Assembly (NCBI GenBank): GCA_937896185.1
Contig: CALBMG010000239.1
Coordinates: 1-7,338, forward strand
Source of the DNA: an uncultured Microbacteriaceae bacterium
Lineage (GTDB): Bacteria > Actinomycetota > Actinomycetes > Actinomycetales > Microbacteriaceae
Direction: 5' to 3'
Length of the DNA stretch: 7,338 bases
Numbering within the stretch: the first letter of the stretch is position 1; the number at the start of each line of letters is the position of its first letter. Below the pieces are notes generated by a model. It saw only the letters and a program-made list of their open reading frames with translations. It ran no database searches and was not told the DNA's origin. Both the position numbers and the translations under genes were made by a program. This document shows positions 1 to 6,079 of this stretch, in pieces.

Positions 1-191
1 GCAAGTCGGCCGCTAGCTCGGGCAATTTCCAGAATTGGTGTTGCAATTGCGTTCCACACCAAATCAGAAACAAGGTAGCCACCAATAGCCCCAGCTGCAA
101 TGGCAGCAGCTGCAACGAAAAGTCTTTTCCGAAACTCGACGAGGTGTTCGCCTAACGACATCCGGCCGTCAGCGTTGCGCGATCGCGCCAC
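1..191 (-). CDS. tatC: Sec-independent (Tat) translocase subunit TatC, N-terminal part only
   Basis: TatC is the multi-spanning membrane protein that, with TatA, exports folded proteins bearing twin-arginine signals. About 63 N-terminal residues are present; the gene runs off the left edge of the window. The core MSLGEHLVEFRKRL is the conserved cytoplasmic N-terminus of TatC, and it is followed by an alanine/isoleucine-rich stretch that begins the first membrane segment. I chose the GTG at 191-189, two bases after the tatA stop. It adds MARSRNADGR before MSLGEHL, an extension common in actinobacterial TatC, and has a purine-rich AAGAAG a few bases upstream. The ATG at 161-159 is the alternative start. 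The 2-nt gap to tatA implies cotranscription and probably translational coupling. The family call is firm; the exact start is less so. Confidence 0.93.
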   Translation of the reverse strand, partial: MARSRNADGRMSLGEHLVEFRKRLFVAAAAIAAGAIGGYLVSDLVWNAIATPILEIARASGRL

Positions 192-193
192 AA

Positions 194-388
194 TTACTTC
201 TTGGGCGCGATTTCCGCCGAAGCAGAGTCGTCAGCGTCGGGCACGTCCTTGTTCTTCATTTCGTTTTTGAAAATGTTCAGAGACTGACCGAGGCTCTTTG
301 CGAGACCGGGAAGCTTAGGAGCACCGAAAATCAACAGAATAATTACGATAACAATCGCTGCGTGCGCTCCATTGAGGTTGTCCCACAT
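194..388 (-). CDS. tatA: Sec-independent (Tat) translocase pore subunit TatA
   Basis: This is a 64-residue single-span membrane protein of the TatA/TatE family, which oligomerises to form the passage for folded Tat substrates. Residues 9-21 are a short hydrophobic helix. It is followed by the FG hinge (residues 21-22) and the amphipathic helix APKLPGLAKSLGQSLNIFK, all hallmarks of actinobacterial TatA. The acidic and polar tail (residues 48-64) ends in PKK. The length is at the short end for the family. The ATG at 388-386 is supported by an AAGGAGT ribosome site at 400-394. The gene sits 30 nt downstream of pafC and 2 nt upstream of tatC, the usual actinobacterial pafBC-tatAC order. No separate promoter is evident, so it probably shares the pafBC transcript. 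Confidence 0.96.
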   Translation of the reverse strand: MWDNLNGAHAAIVIVIILLIFGAPKLPGLAKSLGQSLNIFKNEMKNKDVPDADDSASAEIAPKK

Positions 389-418
389 GAGTGACTCCTT
401 TGCCTTTGTGCTTTTATT

Positions 419-1411
419 CTACTTTGTCTCCGCCATTTCGGCGTAACGGTTCAGCGCACTGCGGGCTCGACGTGTTACCTCCGAGCGAGCGTCGTGGTTG
501 TCAACGATTTTCACAGTGCCAGGCAGTCCCATCACGAGTCGTACAAGTCTGCCCTGGTGCACAAATGGAATCCTGACAGTGGCGGAGTCGCCGGAAATAA
601 TCGCCGATTCACCGGCGGGAATGTAATCGGTGATCAGGGGGACAGCGGAGGCGGCGAGGGAAAGTGTGGCCACAACGTCGTCGTCGGTGCGCTCAAACAG
701 ATTTTCGTTCAAACTGAACGGGCTTACCAGAGTGTCATCAACGGGTGTCGTGAGAACTTCGAGATCAGAAATTCGGGTGACATCAAAAGTGCGAACCTGC
801 GACGACTTGTAACACCAAGCCTTCACATACATTGCGTTGTCCTCGGTATGAATCAAGTAGGGATCCGCTTCGCGATGCGAAATTTCGCCCCGCTTGTTGA
901 CGTACGCAAATCGGACACGAAAGTGACCCTGTGCACCAAATAACGAGCGTACGATTTCGGTGTCGAGCGACACATCAATTTCCATGTGATCGTTGAGTGT
1001 GTTGTGGGTGCCGCCCAATTTGTCCACCAACGAAACATATTCGGGAAGGTTTCGATACAACGGGTGGGTTCCCAATATTTTGAGTCCTGCAAGCAGAGTG
1101 GCACGGTGCCGAGAGGAAAAATTCACGGGCTTCGTGAGTACATCGGCAACAACAACCTGGATGATGCCCTCTGATTCCAGCAGACTCCAGTCGATATCAA
1201 AAATGTCGTGTTGTAATCCCTTCGAGGCCTCCCCCGATGCACCAGCGCAGCCGACTGTCGTGATTGCGGTAAGAACCTTTTGTGGCGTTGTGCCATAGGT
1301 TTCCGCTGCTTCTGTTACGGTGACGCGGCCTCCGTGCTGAAACAGGTAGGCCGAAATCCAGGTGAACAATTCGAGCCTGTCGCGCGCGGAATCACCCGTT
1401 GGTCTAGCCAT
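419..1411 (-). CDS. pafC: PafC, WYL-domain transcriptional regulator (PafBC DNA-damage response)
   Basis: The protein has 330 residues, the usual PafC length. In mycobacteria PafC forms a complex with PafB that activates LexA/RecA-independent DNA-damage genes; the Paf (proteasome accessory factor) name is historical. Residues about 8-90 form the N-terminal winged-helix region. The WYL domain follows around residues 160-220 (VRFAYVNKRGEISHREADPY, then VRTFDVTRI), and a C-terminal WCX-like region ends in RRARSALNRYAEMAE. The namesake WYL tripeptide reads MYV at residues 194-196. I rejected the upstream in-frame start at 1450 because the ATG at 1411-1409 has a GGAGG site six bases away and gives the normal MARP N-terminus. 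The start overlaps the pafB stop by 8 nt, so translation is likely coupled. tatA follows 30 nt downstream. Confidence 0.93.
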   Translation of the reverse strand: MARPTGDSARDRLELFTWISAYLFQHGGRVTVTEAAETYGTTPQKVLTAITTVGCAGASGEASKGLQHDIFDIDWSLLESEGIIQVVVADVLTKPVNFSSRHRATLLAGLKILGTHPLYRNLPEYVSLVDKLGGTHNTLNDHMEIDVSLDTEIVRSLFGAQGHFRVRFAYVNKRGEISHREADPYLIHTEDNAMYVKAWCYKSSQVRTFDVTRISDLEVLTTPVDDTLVSPFSLNENLFERTDDDVVATLSLAASAVPLITDYIPAGESAIISGDSATVRIPFVHQGRLVRLVMGLPGTVKIVDNHDARSEVTRRARSALNRYAEMAETK

Positions 1412-2393
1412 GTTGAGCCTCCAAAACGGTGAGACGTTCAATAACCGCATTTCGTAAAGTTGGGGGGCTCAGTACAACGGCTTCATCCGCGAATGCACAC
1501 AGTTCGTCGGCAAAAATTGCCTCATCAACGTAGTGAACCACGAGGTTCCCGTGGGCGTCGTGGTCTGTGCCCCTGCGATTGAGAAGAACGATTTCAGCCT
1601 CAGAACCCGGGACAACGGTGACTACACCTGCGGTCTGGTCCCAGAGTTCGTGCAGCTCGCTAAGCGCAGTAGAAATTTGAACCTGATGGACGTCCATGAG
1701 CAGTGGGCCAGCAGCCGCTGGCAACGACACCATCCGCTGCAACAGAAAATTCCGAGTAGCTCCCCGTTCGTGGTCGAAACCATGAAGCATCCAATGACCC
1801 TCGAATTGGACAAGACCGATGCCCGAGACCTTACGAGTTTCTGCTCGCAGGCCGCCGGGTTTGAGGTACAGAAAAGATGCTGCTTTGCCCTGTTCCATGA
1901 GTTCCGTGAGAACAGGAAACGCGGGATCGTGTGTCGTGACTCGGGGCGCGTACCCCAAAAATTCTCCGCTTGCAGGCACGTCGAGTGCGGCAATTCGACG
2001 AACTGAAGCACGGGCATCGTCCGAAAGACTTGATTGATGCCAGATAGCCGACGCATTGTTGAGTATGTTCACCTCGGTTGAAGTGAAGTTGTCGATTCCG
2101 TATTCGTCGGGACGAATGTAGTACCGGATATCTGCAGGATTCTCGGCGCCATTGTCCGAAAGAGGAAAACCTACGGAACGGATAGTTTCCTTGTCGCGCT
2201 CAAACACTTTTTCTAATGCTTCGGATGAGCCCTGTGTGGAAAATGTTTCACGGTAGCCGCGAACATTCCGAAAGATTTCGGCCTTATTCATGCCCGCTGA
2301 TGTGCTGAGTAATGCCATCACGAGGCACAGATATCTCTCTTCGGGACTGACTTTCGAGTCAAACCGGATAACAGAATCCTGAGGTGCAGACAT
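1404..2393 (-). CDS. pafB: PafB, WYL-domain transcriptional regulator (PafBC DNA-damage response)
   Basis: The protein has 329 residues and is the partner of PafC in the heterodimeric activator of the actinobacterial DNA-damage response. Residues about 15-75 hold the winged helix (EERYLCLVMALLSTSAGMNK, then RNVRGYRE), typical of PafB. The WYL domain spans roughly 150-225, with RKVSGIGLVQFEGHWMLHG and NFLLQRM. The motif reads WML at residues 201-203 rather than WYL. The C-terminal region from about 255 resembles a WCX domain. No convincing Shine-Dalgarno sequence precedes the ATG at 2393-2391. A TACAGT -10-like hexamer ends six bases before it, so a leaderless transcript is likely. The gene starts 50 nt after trmI, with none of the usual Pup-proteasome genes between them, and overlaps pafC by 8 nt. 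Confidence 0.93.
   Translation of the reverse strand: MSAPQDSVIRFDSKVSPEERYLCLVMALLSTSAGMNKAEIFRNVRGYRETFSTQGSSEALEKVFERDKETIRSVGFPLSDNGAENPADIRYYIRPDEYGIDNFTSTEVNILNNASAIWHQSSLSDDARASVRRIAALDVPASGEFLGYAPRVTTHDPAFPVLTELMEQGKAASFLYLKPGGLRAETRKVSGIGLVQFEGHWMLHGFDHERGATRNFLLQRMVSLPAAAGPLLMDVHQVQISTALSELHELWDQTAGVVTVVPGSEAEIVLLNRRGTDHDAHGNLVVHYVDEAIFADELCAFADEAVVLSPPTLRNAVIERLTVLEAQHG
1418..1422 (-). promoter_or_regulatory. Ribosome binding site of pafC that fixes its start
   Basis: A perfect GGAGG lies inside the last codons of pafB, six bases before the ATG at 1411-1409. It decides in favour of the short pafC start over the longer open frame that begins at 1450. It also suggests that pafC is re-initiated as ribosomes finish pafB. 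Confidence 0.85.
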
Positions 2394-2399
2394 GACTTA

Positions 2400-2405
2400 A
2401 CTGTA
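2400..2405 (-). promoter_or_regulatory. Putative -10 element of a leaderless pafB promoter
   Basis: TACAGT fits the actinobacterial TANNNT -10 consensus. Six bases separate it from the pafB ATG, so the expected transcription start falls on the A of the start codon. No ribosome site is visible, which agrees with leaderless translation. No good -35 is seen 16-19 bases upstream. This would let pafBC-tatAC be transcribed independently of trmI. The call is an inference from motif and spacing only. Confidence 0.45.
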
Positions 2406-2443
2406 ATCGGCGACCGCTCCCGAATGCAGTCACCGCGCGGAAA

Positions 2444-3424
2444 TTATGTCGTCTCGCGCAGAGTCTGCTGAGCAAGTTCCGTAGCGTTACGTGCAGCCTT
2501 GCGCAACCGCTTGTCCGACGGGGTCCTGTCCCCCACTGAACCCGGTGTCCACGCCTCGATGTCCGCGTCAGCGAACTCTGGCTTGTTCTTGCGCTGAGGC
2601 ACAGGAAGAACAGCCCCCGGCGCGAGTCGTCGTGAAATAGTGAGAAAACCAGTGTGGGCGATCATTCGATGATCGGGGCGCACCGCCAAGCCCTCGACAT
2701 GCCATGTGCGAACCAAAGTTTCGGAACATTGAGCGTCCGCATAGTCACCGCGTGCACGCAGTGCCTCGACCACTCGGGACATCTGGGTGACCGTTGCGAT
2801 GTAACACACCAGCACACCGCCGGGCGCCAGTGCTTCCGTGACAGCGTCCAAACATTCCCACGGTGCCAACATGTCCAACACAACACGGTCGATGGATCCT
2901 GGTTCGACCGCACGGGGAAGTTCCTCGGCCAGATCGCCCAAGACAATGCGATGGTTCTCCGGAGCACCACCGAACTGGGCTGCGATGTTACCTGCAGCAA
3001 TCTCGGCAAACTCTTCGCGACGTTCGAAGGAAATCAGCTCACCCTCGGAACCCACGGCACGAAGCAAAGACATCGACAGTGCGCCGCTTCCGACACCTGC
3101 CTCTACAACGCGGGCACCCGGATAAATATCTGCAAACGCCACAATTTGACCTGCGTCCTTGGGATAGACGATTGCGGCACCGCGAGGCATCGACATTGCA
3201 AAGTCAGCCAGCAATGGACGAAGCGCGAGGTACTCAATCCCGAACGAGTTCGAGATAACACTGCCCTCGGGCAATCCCAGAATGTCGGAGTGCAACAAGA
3301 CGCCACGGTGTGAATGGAACCCGCCGTCCTCGGTGAGTGTCATTGTGACCTTGCGCCCCTTGGCGTCAGTCAATTGGACACGATCTCCTAAAACAAAAGG
3401 ACCTCGAACATGGTGAACGGTCAT
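2444..3424 (-). CDS. trmI: tRNA (adenine-58-N1)-methyltransferase TrmI
   Basis: The protein has 326 residues and is a Rossmann-fold SAM-dependent enzyme that methylates N1 of adenine 58 in the T-loop of tRNAs; the mycobacterial orthologue is Rv2118c. The N-terminal beta domain covers about residues 1-75 (VRGPFVLGDRVQL). It is followed by YPKDAGQI (87-94), the SAM-binding motif EAGVGSGAL (108-116), acidic E134 for the ribose, the GDLAEEL loop (163-169) and the family signature LDMLAPWE (183-190), then CYIATVTQMSRVVEAL. The basic C-terminal tail is longer than in some homologues. I chose the ATG at 3424-3422 rather than an upstream in-frame start at 3493. It overlaps the HAD stop as TAATG, has AAAGGG upstream and gives the usual MTVHHVRGPF start. 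It is translationally coupled to the HAD gene. Confidence 0.95.
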   Translation of the reverse strand: MTVHHVRGPFVLGDRVQLTDAKGRKVTMTLTEDGGFHSHRGVLLHSDILGLPEGSVISNSFGIEYLALRPLLADFAMSMPRGAAIVYPKDAGQIVAFADIYPGARVVEAGVGSGALSMSLLRAVGSEGELISFERREEFAEIAAGNIAAQFGGAPENHRIVLGDLAEELPRAVEPGSIDRVVLDMLAPWECLDAVTEALAPGGVLVCYIATVTQMSRVVEALRARGDYADAQCSETLVRTWHVEGLAVRPDHRMIAHTGFLTISRRLAPGAVLPVPQRKNKPEFADADIEAWTPGSVGDRTPSDKRLRKAARNATELAQQTLRETT

Positions 3425-4095
3425 TAACGGCCCTTTCTGCGGAAATGAACAGCGGCAATATCGTCGAGACCGCGACCTACCAATGAGTGCCACAGCTCGT
3501 AATTTTCGGGACTTTCCGGAAGAGGGGCGTGTAACGGTACTGCGATGGTGGTCGCCCCACTTGCAACAGCGCTGCTTGTTCCGGGGACAGAGTCCTCGAA
3601 AGCCACACAGTCCTTAATATCGACCGAAACGGAACGAGCACCAGCCAAGTACGGCTCGGGGTGTGGCTTTGAATGAGTGACCTCATCACCTGTAATCGAT
3701 GCAGTAAAAAATCCACATTCATCAACCACAATCTGAGCCAGAGATCTGTAGCTCATCGTGACGAGGACCTGTGGGATTCCCGCACCCTGTACAGACTGCA
3801 AAATATCGCGTGCACCGGGACGCCACGGAATATGTGCGCGCAACTGAACCTCAACCGATGCCACTAGCCGCTCCACAATTTCTTCGGGAGTCAGTTCGAT
3901 GCCCCGGGCCTGAAGATAACGTCCTGAATCTAGAAGTCCTTTTCCCACAAGGCTCAAACCGTCAACATCGGTCCATTCGACCCCGAACTCGAGTGCCAGT
4001 TCACGTTCGGCATCAATCCACGCAGGTTCGGAATCAATCAATGTTCCGTCAAGGTCCCAGAGGACAGCGGAAGGGAAAAGTGCGCTCACAATCAT
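3424..4095 (-). CDS. HAD-superfamily hydrolase, subfamily IA (beta-phosphoglucomutase/phosphatase type)
   Basis: The protein is 223 residues, a normal size for a soluble HAD-IA phosphatase with a helical cap. Motif I is WDLDGT, with nucleophile D14 and general acid D16. Motif II is around VTMS (T113). Motif III is the lysine of HSKPHPEP (K143), and motif IV is FEDS (E167, D168) followed by PGTSSAVASG. All catalytic residues are present, so it should be active, but the substrate cannot be read from sequence; candidates are small phosphosugars or nucleotides. The start is uncertain. The ATG at 4095-4093 lacks a clear ribosome site, an in-frame GTG lies at 4089-4087, and the longest frame (from 4158) would run into the divergent PAC2 start. 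The gene overlaps trmI by one base (TAATG), and a HAD gene next to PAC2 and trmI is common in actinobacteria. Confidence 0.9.
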   Translation of the reverse strand: MIVSALFPSAVLWDLDGTLIDSEPAWIDAERELALEFGVEWTDVDGLSLVGKGLLDSGRYLQARGIELTPEEIVERLVASVEVQLRAHIPWRPGARDILQSVQGAGIPQVLVTMSYRSLAQIVVDECGFFTASITGDEVTHSKPHPEPYLAGARSVSVDIKDCVAFEDSVPGTSSAVASGATTIAVPLHAPLPESPENYELWHSLVGRGLDDIAAVHFRRKGR

Positions 4096-4097
4096 CG

Positions 4098-4153
4098 AGT
4101 CTAGGGTGTCACCCCTGACTTCGCTCTCAGAGGAATAGGGTTGCAGTGGAGGT
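4098..4153. promoter_or_regulatory. Divergent promoter region between the HAD gene and the PAC2 gene
   Basis: Only 62 bases separate the two divergent start codons, so both promoters must lie here or reach into the genes. On the minus strand TAGACT (4103-4098) lies two bases before the HAD ATG. On the plus strand TAGGGT (4136-4141) is a -10-like hexamer whose expected start would fall at about 4148, at the GGAGGT ribosome site (4148-4153) of the PAC2 gene. That site sits four bases before the ATG at 4158 and fixes the start there instead of the in-frame GTG at 4146. The ribosome site is clear; the -10 assignments are tentative and no good -35 boxes are visible. Confidence 0.4.
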
Positions 4154-4157
4154 AACA

Positions 4158-4997
4158 ATGTCGATTTTTTCGATCACGTCGGGTCGACCACTTATCGTCG
4201 CATTCGAGGGATGGAACGATGCTGGCGAAGCCGCAAGCACCGCTGTCAAGGCGGTCATAGATCGTTTCGACCTTGTACAAGGCTTCTCTGTCGAAACCGA
4301 GCTCTACTACGATTACCAACTCGTGCGGCCCACCATCGAATTCACAACCGACGATGAACGCAGAATTCATTGGCCAACTGCAAGCCTGTTTGTCCCCGCC
4401 GATCTCGCAACAAACGTCACAGTTCTGTTGGGCACTGAACCGTCTCGTTCGTGGCCTACGTTTGCTGCAACTTTCTTAGATGAGGCATTGGCTGCTGACA
4501 TCACGGGAATCATCGTCGTGGGCAGCATGCTCGCCGATGTGCCGCATTCACGACCTATCGAGGTCACCTGCACGAGTGACAATTCCGAGGTTCGTGCTCT
4601 TCTGAACTGTGAACGATCACAATACGAGGGACCCATCGGCATTCCAACTGTGTTTGCTCAGTTTGCTGAACAAGTAGGCATTCCTGCTGTTGCGGTGTGG
4701 GCGTCAGTTCCCCATTACGTGCATAACTCGCCGTCCCCCAAGGTGGCGCGCGCCTTGATGGGAAAAATTATGGAGATCACGGGCATCACAATCGACACCG
4801 CGGAAATTGATGCAGAGTCTGTCACGTGGGAAAAAGGTGTCAACGAGATGATTTCCGGCGATGAGGACCTCTCGGAATACATCGGGCAGTTGGAGGAAAA
4901 ACGTGACGCAGAAACTTCGGCCGAGGCTAGTGGCGATGCACTTGCGGAAGAATTCGAGAAATACCTGCGCGACTCCGGAGAAAACCCCGGTAACTAG
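4158..4997 (+). CDS. PAC2 (proteasome assembly chaperone 2) family protein
   Basis: The protein has 279 residues. The PAC2 fold spans about residues 8-215: PLIVAFEGWNDAGEAASTAV at the N-terminus, ELYYDYQLVRPTI with its RP motif, GIIVVGSMLADVPHSRP, and GIPAVAVWASVPHYVHNSPSPKVARALM. These are the recognised actinobacterial PAC2 signatures (Rv2125-like). The last 45 or so residues are strongly acidic and probably helical or disordered (GDEDLSEYIGQLEEKRDAE and beyond). Eukaryotic relatives help assemble the 20S proteasome; the role of the bacterial proteins is not established, and no proteasome gene is present in this window. The ATG at 4158 has a strong GGAGGT site. The gene is divergent from HAD and its TAG stop overlaps the uppP stop tail to tail. 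Confidence 0.9.
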   Translation: MSIFSITSGRPLIVAFEGWNDAGEAASTAVKAVIDRFDLVQGFSVETELYYDYQLVRPTIEFTTDDERRIHWPTASLFVPADLATNVTVLLGTEPSRSWPTFAATFLDEALAADITGIIVVGSMLADVPHSRPIEVTCTSDNSEVRALLNCERSQYEGPIGIPTVFAQFAEQVGIPAVAVWASVPHYVHNSPSPKVARALMGKIMEITGITIDTAEIDAESVTWEKGVNEMISGDEDLSEYIGQLEEKRDAETSAEASGDALAEEFEKYLRDSGENPGN

Positions 4998-5869
4998 ACG
5001 CTGTCGGTAATAAATCCGTTGGAAAGTGCAATAAGCAGTGCACCACCCACCGCAATTCGCCAGATTATGAAGGGCATGAACGAACCCTTTTCTAGAAAGC
5101 GCATAAGAAATGCGATTACTGCCCAACCGACGCCAAATGCAACGACAGTGGCGGCAAGCGTTTCTACCCCCGTGAAATTATTCGTTGGCTCACTGATCGC
5201 GTGGAAAAGTTCATAGAGTCCGCTCGCGAGTACCGCAGGAATTGCCAGAAGGAAGGCAAATCGTGCTGCAGCCTGTCTGGTGTAGCCCAGAGCAAGACCC
5301 ATGGAAATAGTTGCTCCGGAACGCGAGACACCGGGAATCAAGGCCATTGCCTGGGCAAGACCGAGAATAAGGCCGTGTGGGGTGCTCATTGACCGAATGT
5401 CGCGGAGCTTCTGACCTGCATAGTCCGCAATCCACAGGATGACACCAAAGACCACCAACACCGTCCCCACGACCCACAACGAGCGGAACGTGGAGCGAAT
5501 ATCGTCCTGAAACAGAAGGCCGAGAACGGCAATGGGAATGGTTCCCACGATGATGTACCACCCCAGTCGCGCGTCGGCTCGATCGTCTGCGGACAACCGG
5601 GAGAAACCTGTACCACGCCGTGCGAAAACTGAAGCCCACCAGACTTTAATAATCCGTACGATGTCACCAGAAAAATAGAGAAGGACTGCGAGCTCTGTTC
5701 CAATTTGGGTAATTGCCGTGAAAGTAGCGCCGGGATCCTCCCCCGAGGGCAGAAAGAGGCCAGCTATACGAAGGTGTGCAGAGGACGATATTGGCAGAAA
5801 TTCAGTCAACCCTTGGACTAGCCCAAGGATCAACGCCTCAGCTAATTTGTCCAGACCAAAAAAGTTCAT
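4994..5869 (-). CDS. uppP: Undecaprenyl-diphosphate phosphatase (BacA/UppP)
   Basis: This integral membrane enzyme of 291 residues dephosphorylates undecaprenyl diphosphate to the monophosphate, recycling the carrier for peptidoglycan and other wall polymers; overproduction is known to give bacitracin resistance. Both family signatures are intact: QGLTEFLPISSSAH (residues 19-32) with the catalytic glutamate, and PGVSRSGATIS (179-189) with its arginine. Several hydrophobic spans are visible at about 103-120, 132-149, 201-219, 239-257 and 266-283. I prefer the ATG at 5869-5867; an in-frame GTG lies two codons upstream at 5875. Neither has a good ribosome site. The stop codon shares CTAG with the convergent PAC2 gene, and no terminator hairpin is obvious at the junction. 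Confidence 0.95.
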   Translation of the reverse strand: MNFFGLDKLAEALILGLVQGLTEFLPISSSAHLRIAGLFLPSGEDPGATFTAITQIGTELAVLLYFSGDIVRIIKVWWASVFARRGTGFSRLSADDRADARLGWYIIVGTIPIAVLGLLFQDDIRSTFRSLWVVGTVLVVFGVILWIADYAGQKLRDIRSMSTPHGLILGLAQAMALIPGVSRSGATISMGLALGYTRQAAARFAFLLAIPAVLASGLYELFHAISEPTNNFTGVETLAATVVAFGVGWAVIAFLMRFLEKGSFMPFIIWRIAVGGALLIALSNGFITDSV

Positions 5870-5875
5870 TGTCAC

Positions 5876-5990
5876 GGTTTCTGTGTCACGTACACGACCA
5901 AATGGGCCGTATCTGTCATGTTAAACCACTGAGTGGTTTTTACTCTGGCAAACATCGTGCTAATGTCGTACACGTTGCTACACAACACCT
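5876..5990. other. Intergenic spacer between uppP and tRNA-Leu
   Basis: These 115 bases must carry the divergent promoters of uppP (minus) and the tRNA (plus). The clear feature is a perfect 17-nt palindrome at 5923-5939. I found no convincing -35/-10 pair for either gene. Candidates for the tRNA are the -10-like GCTAAT at about 5959-5964 and TACACA at about 5979-5984, but neither has a good partner. No open reading frame of note fills the spacer. Confidence 0.5.
5923..5939. promoter_or_regulatory. Perfect 17-nt palindrome, candidate operator
   Basis: The sequence AAACCACTGAGTGGTTT is an exact inverted repeat of two 8-base arms around one central G. It lies 53 nt upstream of the chosen uppP start and 51 nt upstream of the tRNA, almost exactly in the middle of the divergent spacer. 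A dimeric repressor or activator could bind here. As RNA it could form a 7-bp stem with a 3-base loop followed by five U residues on the plus strand (the last two of the stem included), so a weak terminator is an alternative, although no plus-strand gene lies directly upstream to be terminated. Confidence 0.45.
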
Positions 5991-6073
5991 GCGCGGGTGG
6001 CGGAATGGCAGACGCGCTAGCTTGAGGTGCTAGTGCCCGTAAGGGCGTGGGGGTTCAAGTCCCCCTTCGCGCA
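5991..6073 (+). tRNA. tRNA-Leu with anticodon GAG
   Basis: This is an 83-nt class II tRNA reading CUC and CUU codons. The acceptor stem pairs GCGCGGG with TTCGCGC (6066-6072), including two G-U pairs at the inner end, and A6073 is the discriminator expected for leucine. The anticodon stem pairs CTAGC (6017-6021) with GCTAG (6029-6033) around the loop TTGAGGT, with GAG at 6024-6026. The long variable arm has a GCCC/GGGC stem with a GTAA loop (6035-6046). The T arm is GGGGG-TTCAAGT-CCCCC (6049-6065). The 3' CCA is not encoded (CAG follows), so it must be added enzymatically. A strong terminator begins six bases downstream, so this is a single-gene transcript. Confidence 0.97.
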
Positions 6074-6079
6074 CAGATT

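Noticed and set aside
494..943. A 149-codon plus-strand open frame antisense to pafC
   Set aside because: pafC is intact and recognisable across this stretch; the antisense product resembles no family and lacks start signals.
1412..1450. Longer pafC start that adds 13 residues
   Set aside because: The extension lies inside pafB, is not family-like and has no better ribosome site; GGAGG at 1422-1418 points to the ATG at 1411.
1533..2056. Open frames on both strands inside pafB (157 codons on plus, 144 codons on minus in another frame)
   Set aside because: Both are shadows of the continuous pafB frame, with no supporting motifs or ribosome sites.
2654..3313. A 219-codon open frame on the plus strand, rich in Cys, His and Gln
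   Set aside because: It lies wholly antisense to trmI, whose motifs are complete. It has no ribosome site, no recognisable domain and a composition typical of a shadow frame.
3425..3493. Longer trmI start that adds 23 residues
   Set aside because: The added residues are a basic out-of-frame reading of the HAD 3' end; the TAATG overlap and the usual MTVHHVRGPF start are far better supported.
5883..5898. Imperfect GTGT/ACAC inverted repeat just upstream of uppP
   Set aside because: Only the four-base ends match and the centre is not symmetric; this is too weak to call an operator.
5776..6033. An 85-codon plus-strand frame running from within uppP into the tRNA gene
   Set aside because: It overlaps a clear uppP gene and enters the tRNA, so it cannot be a real protein gene.
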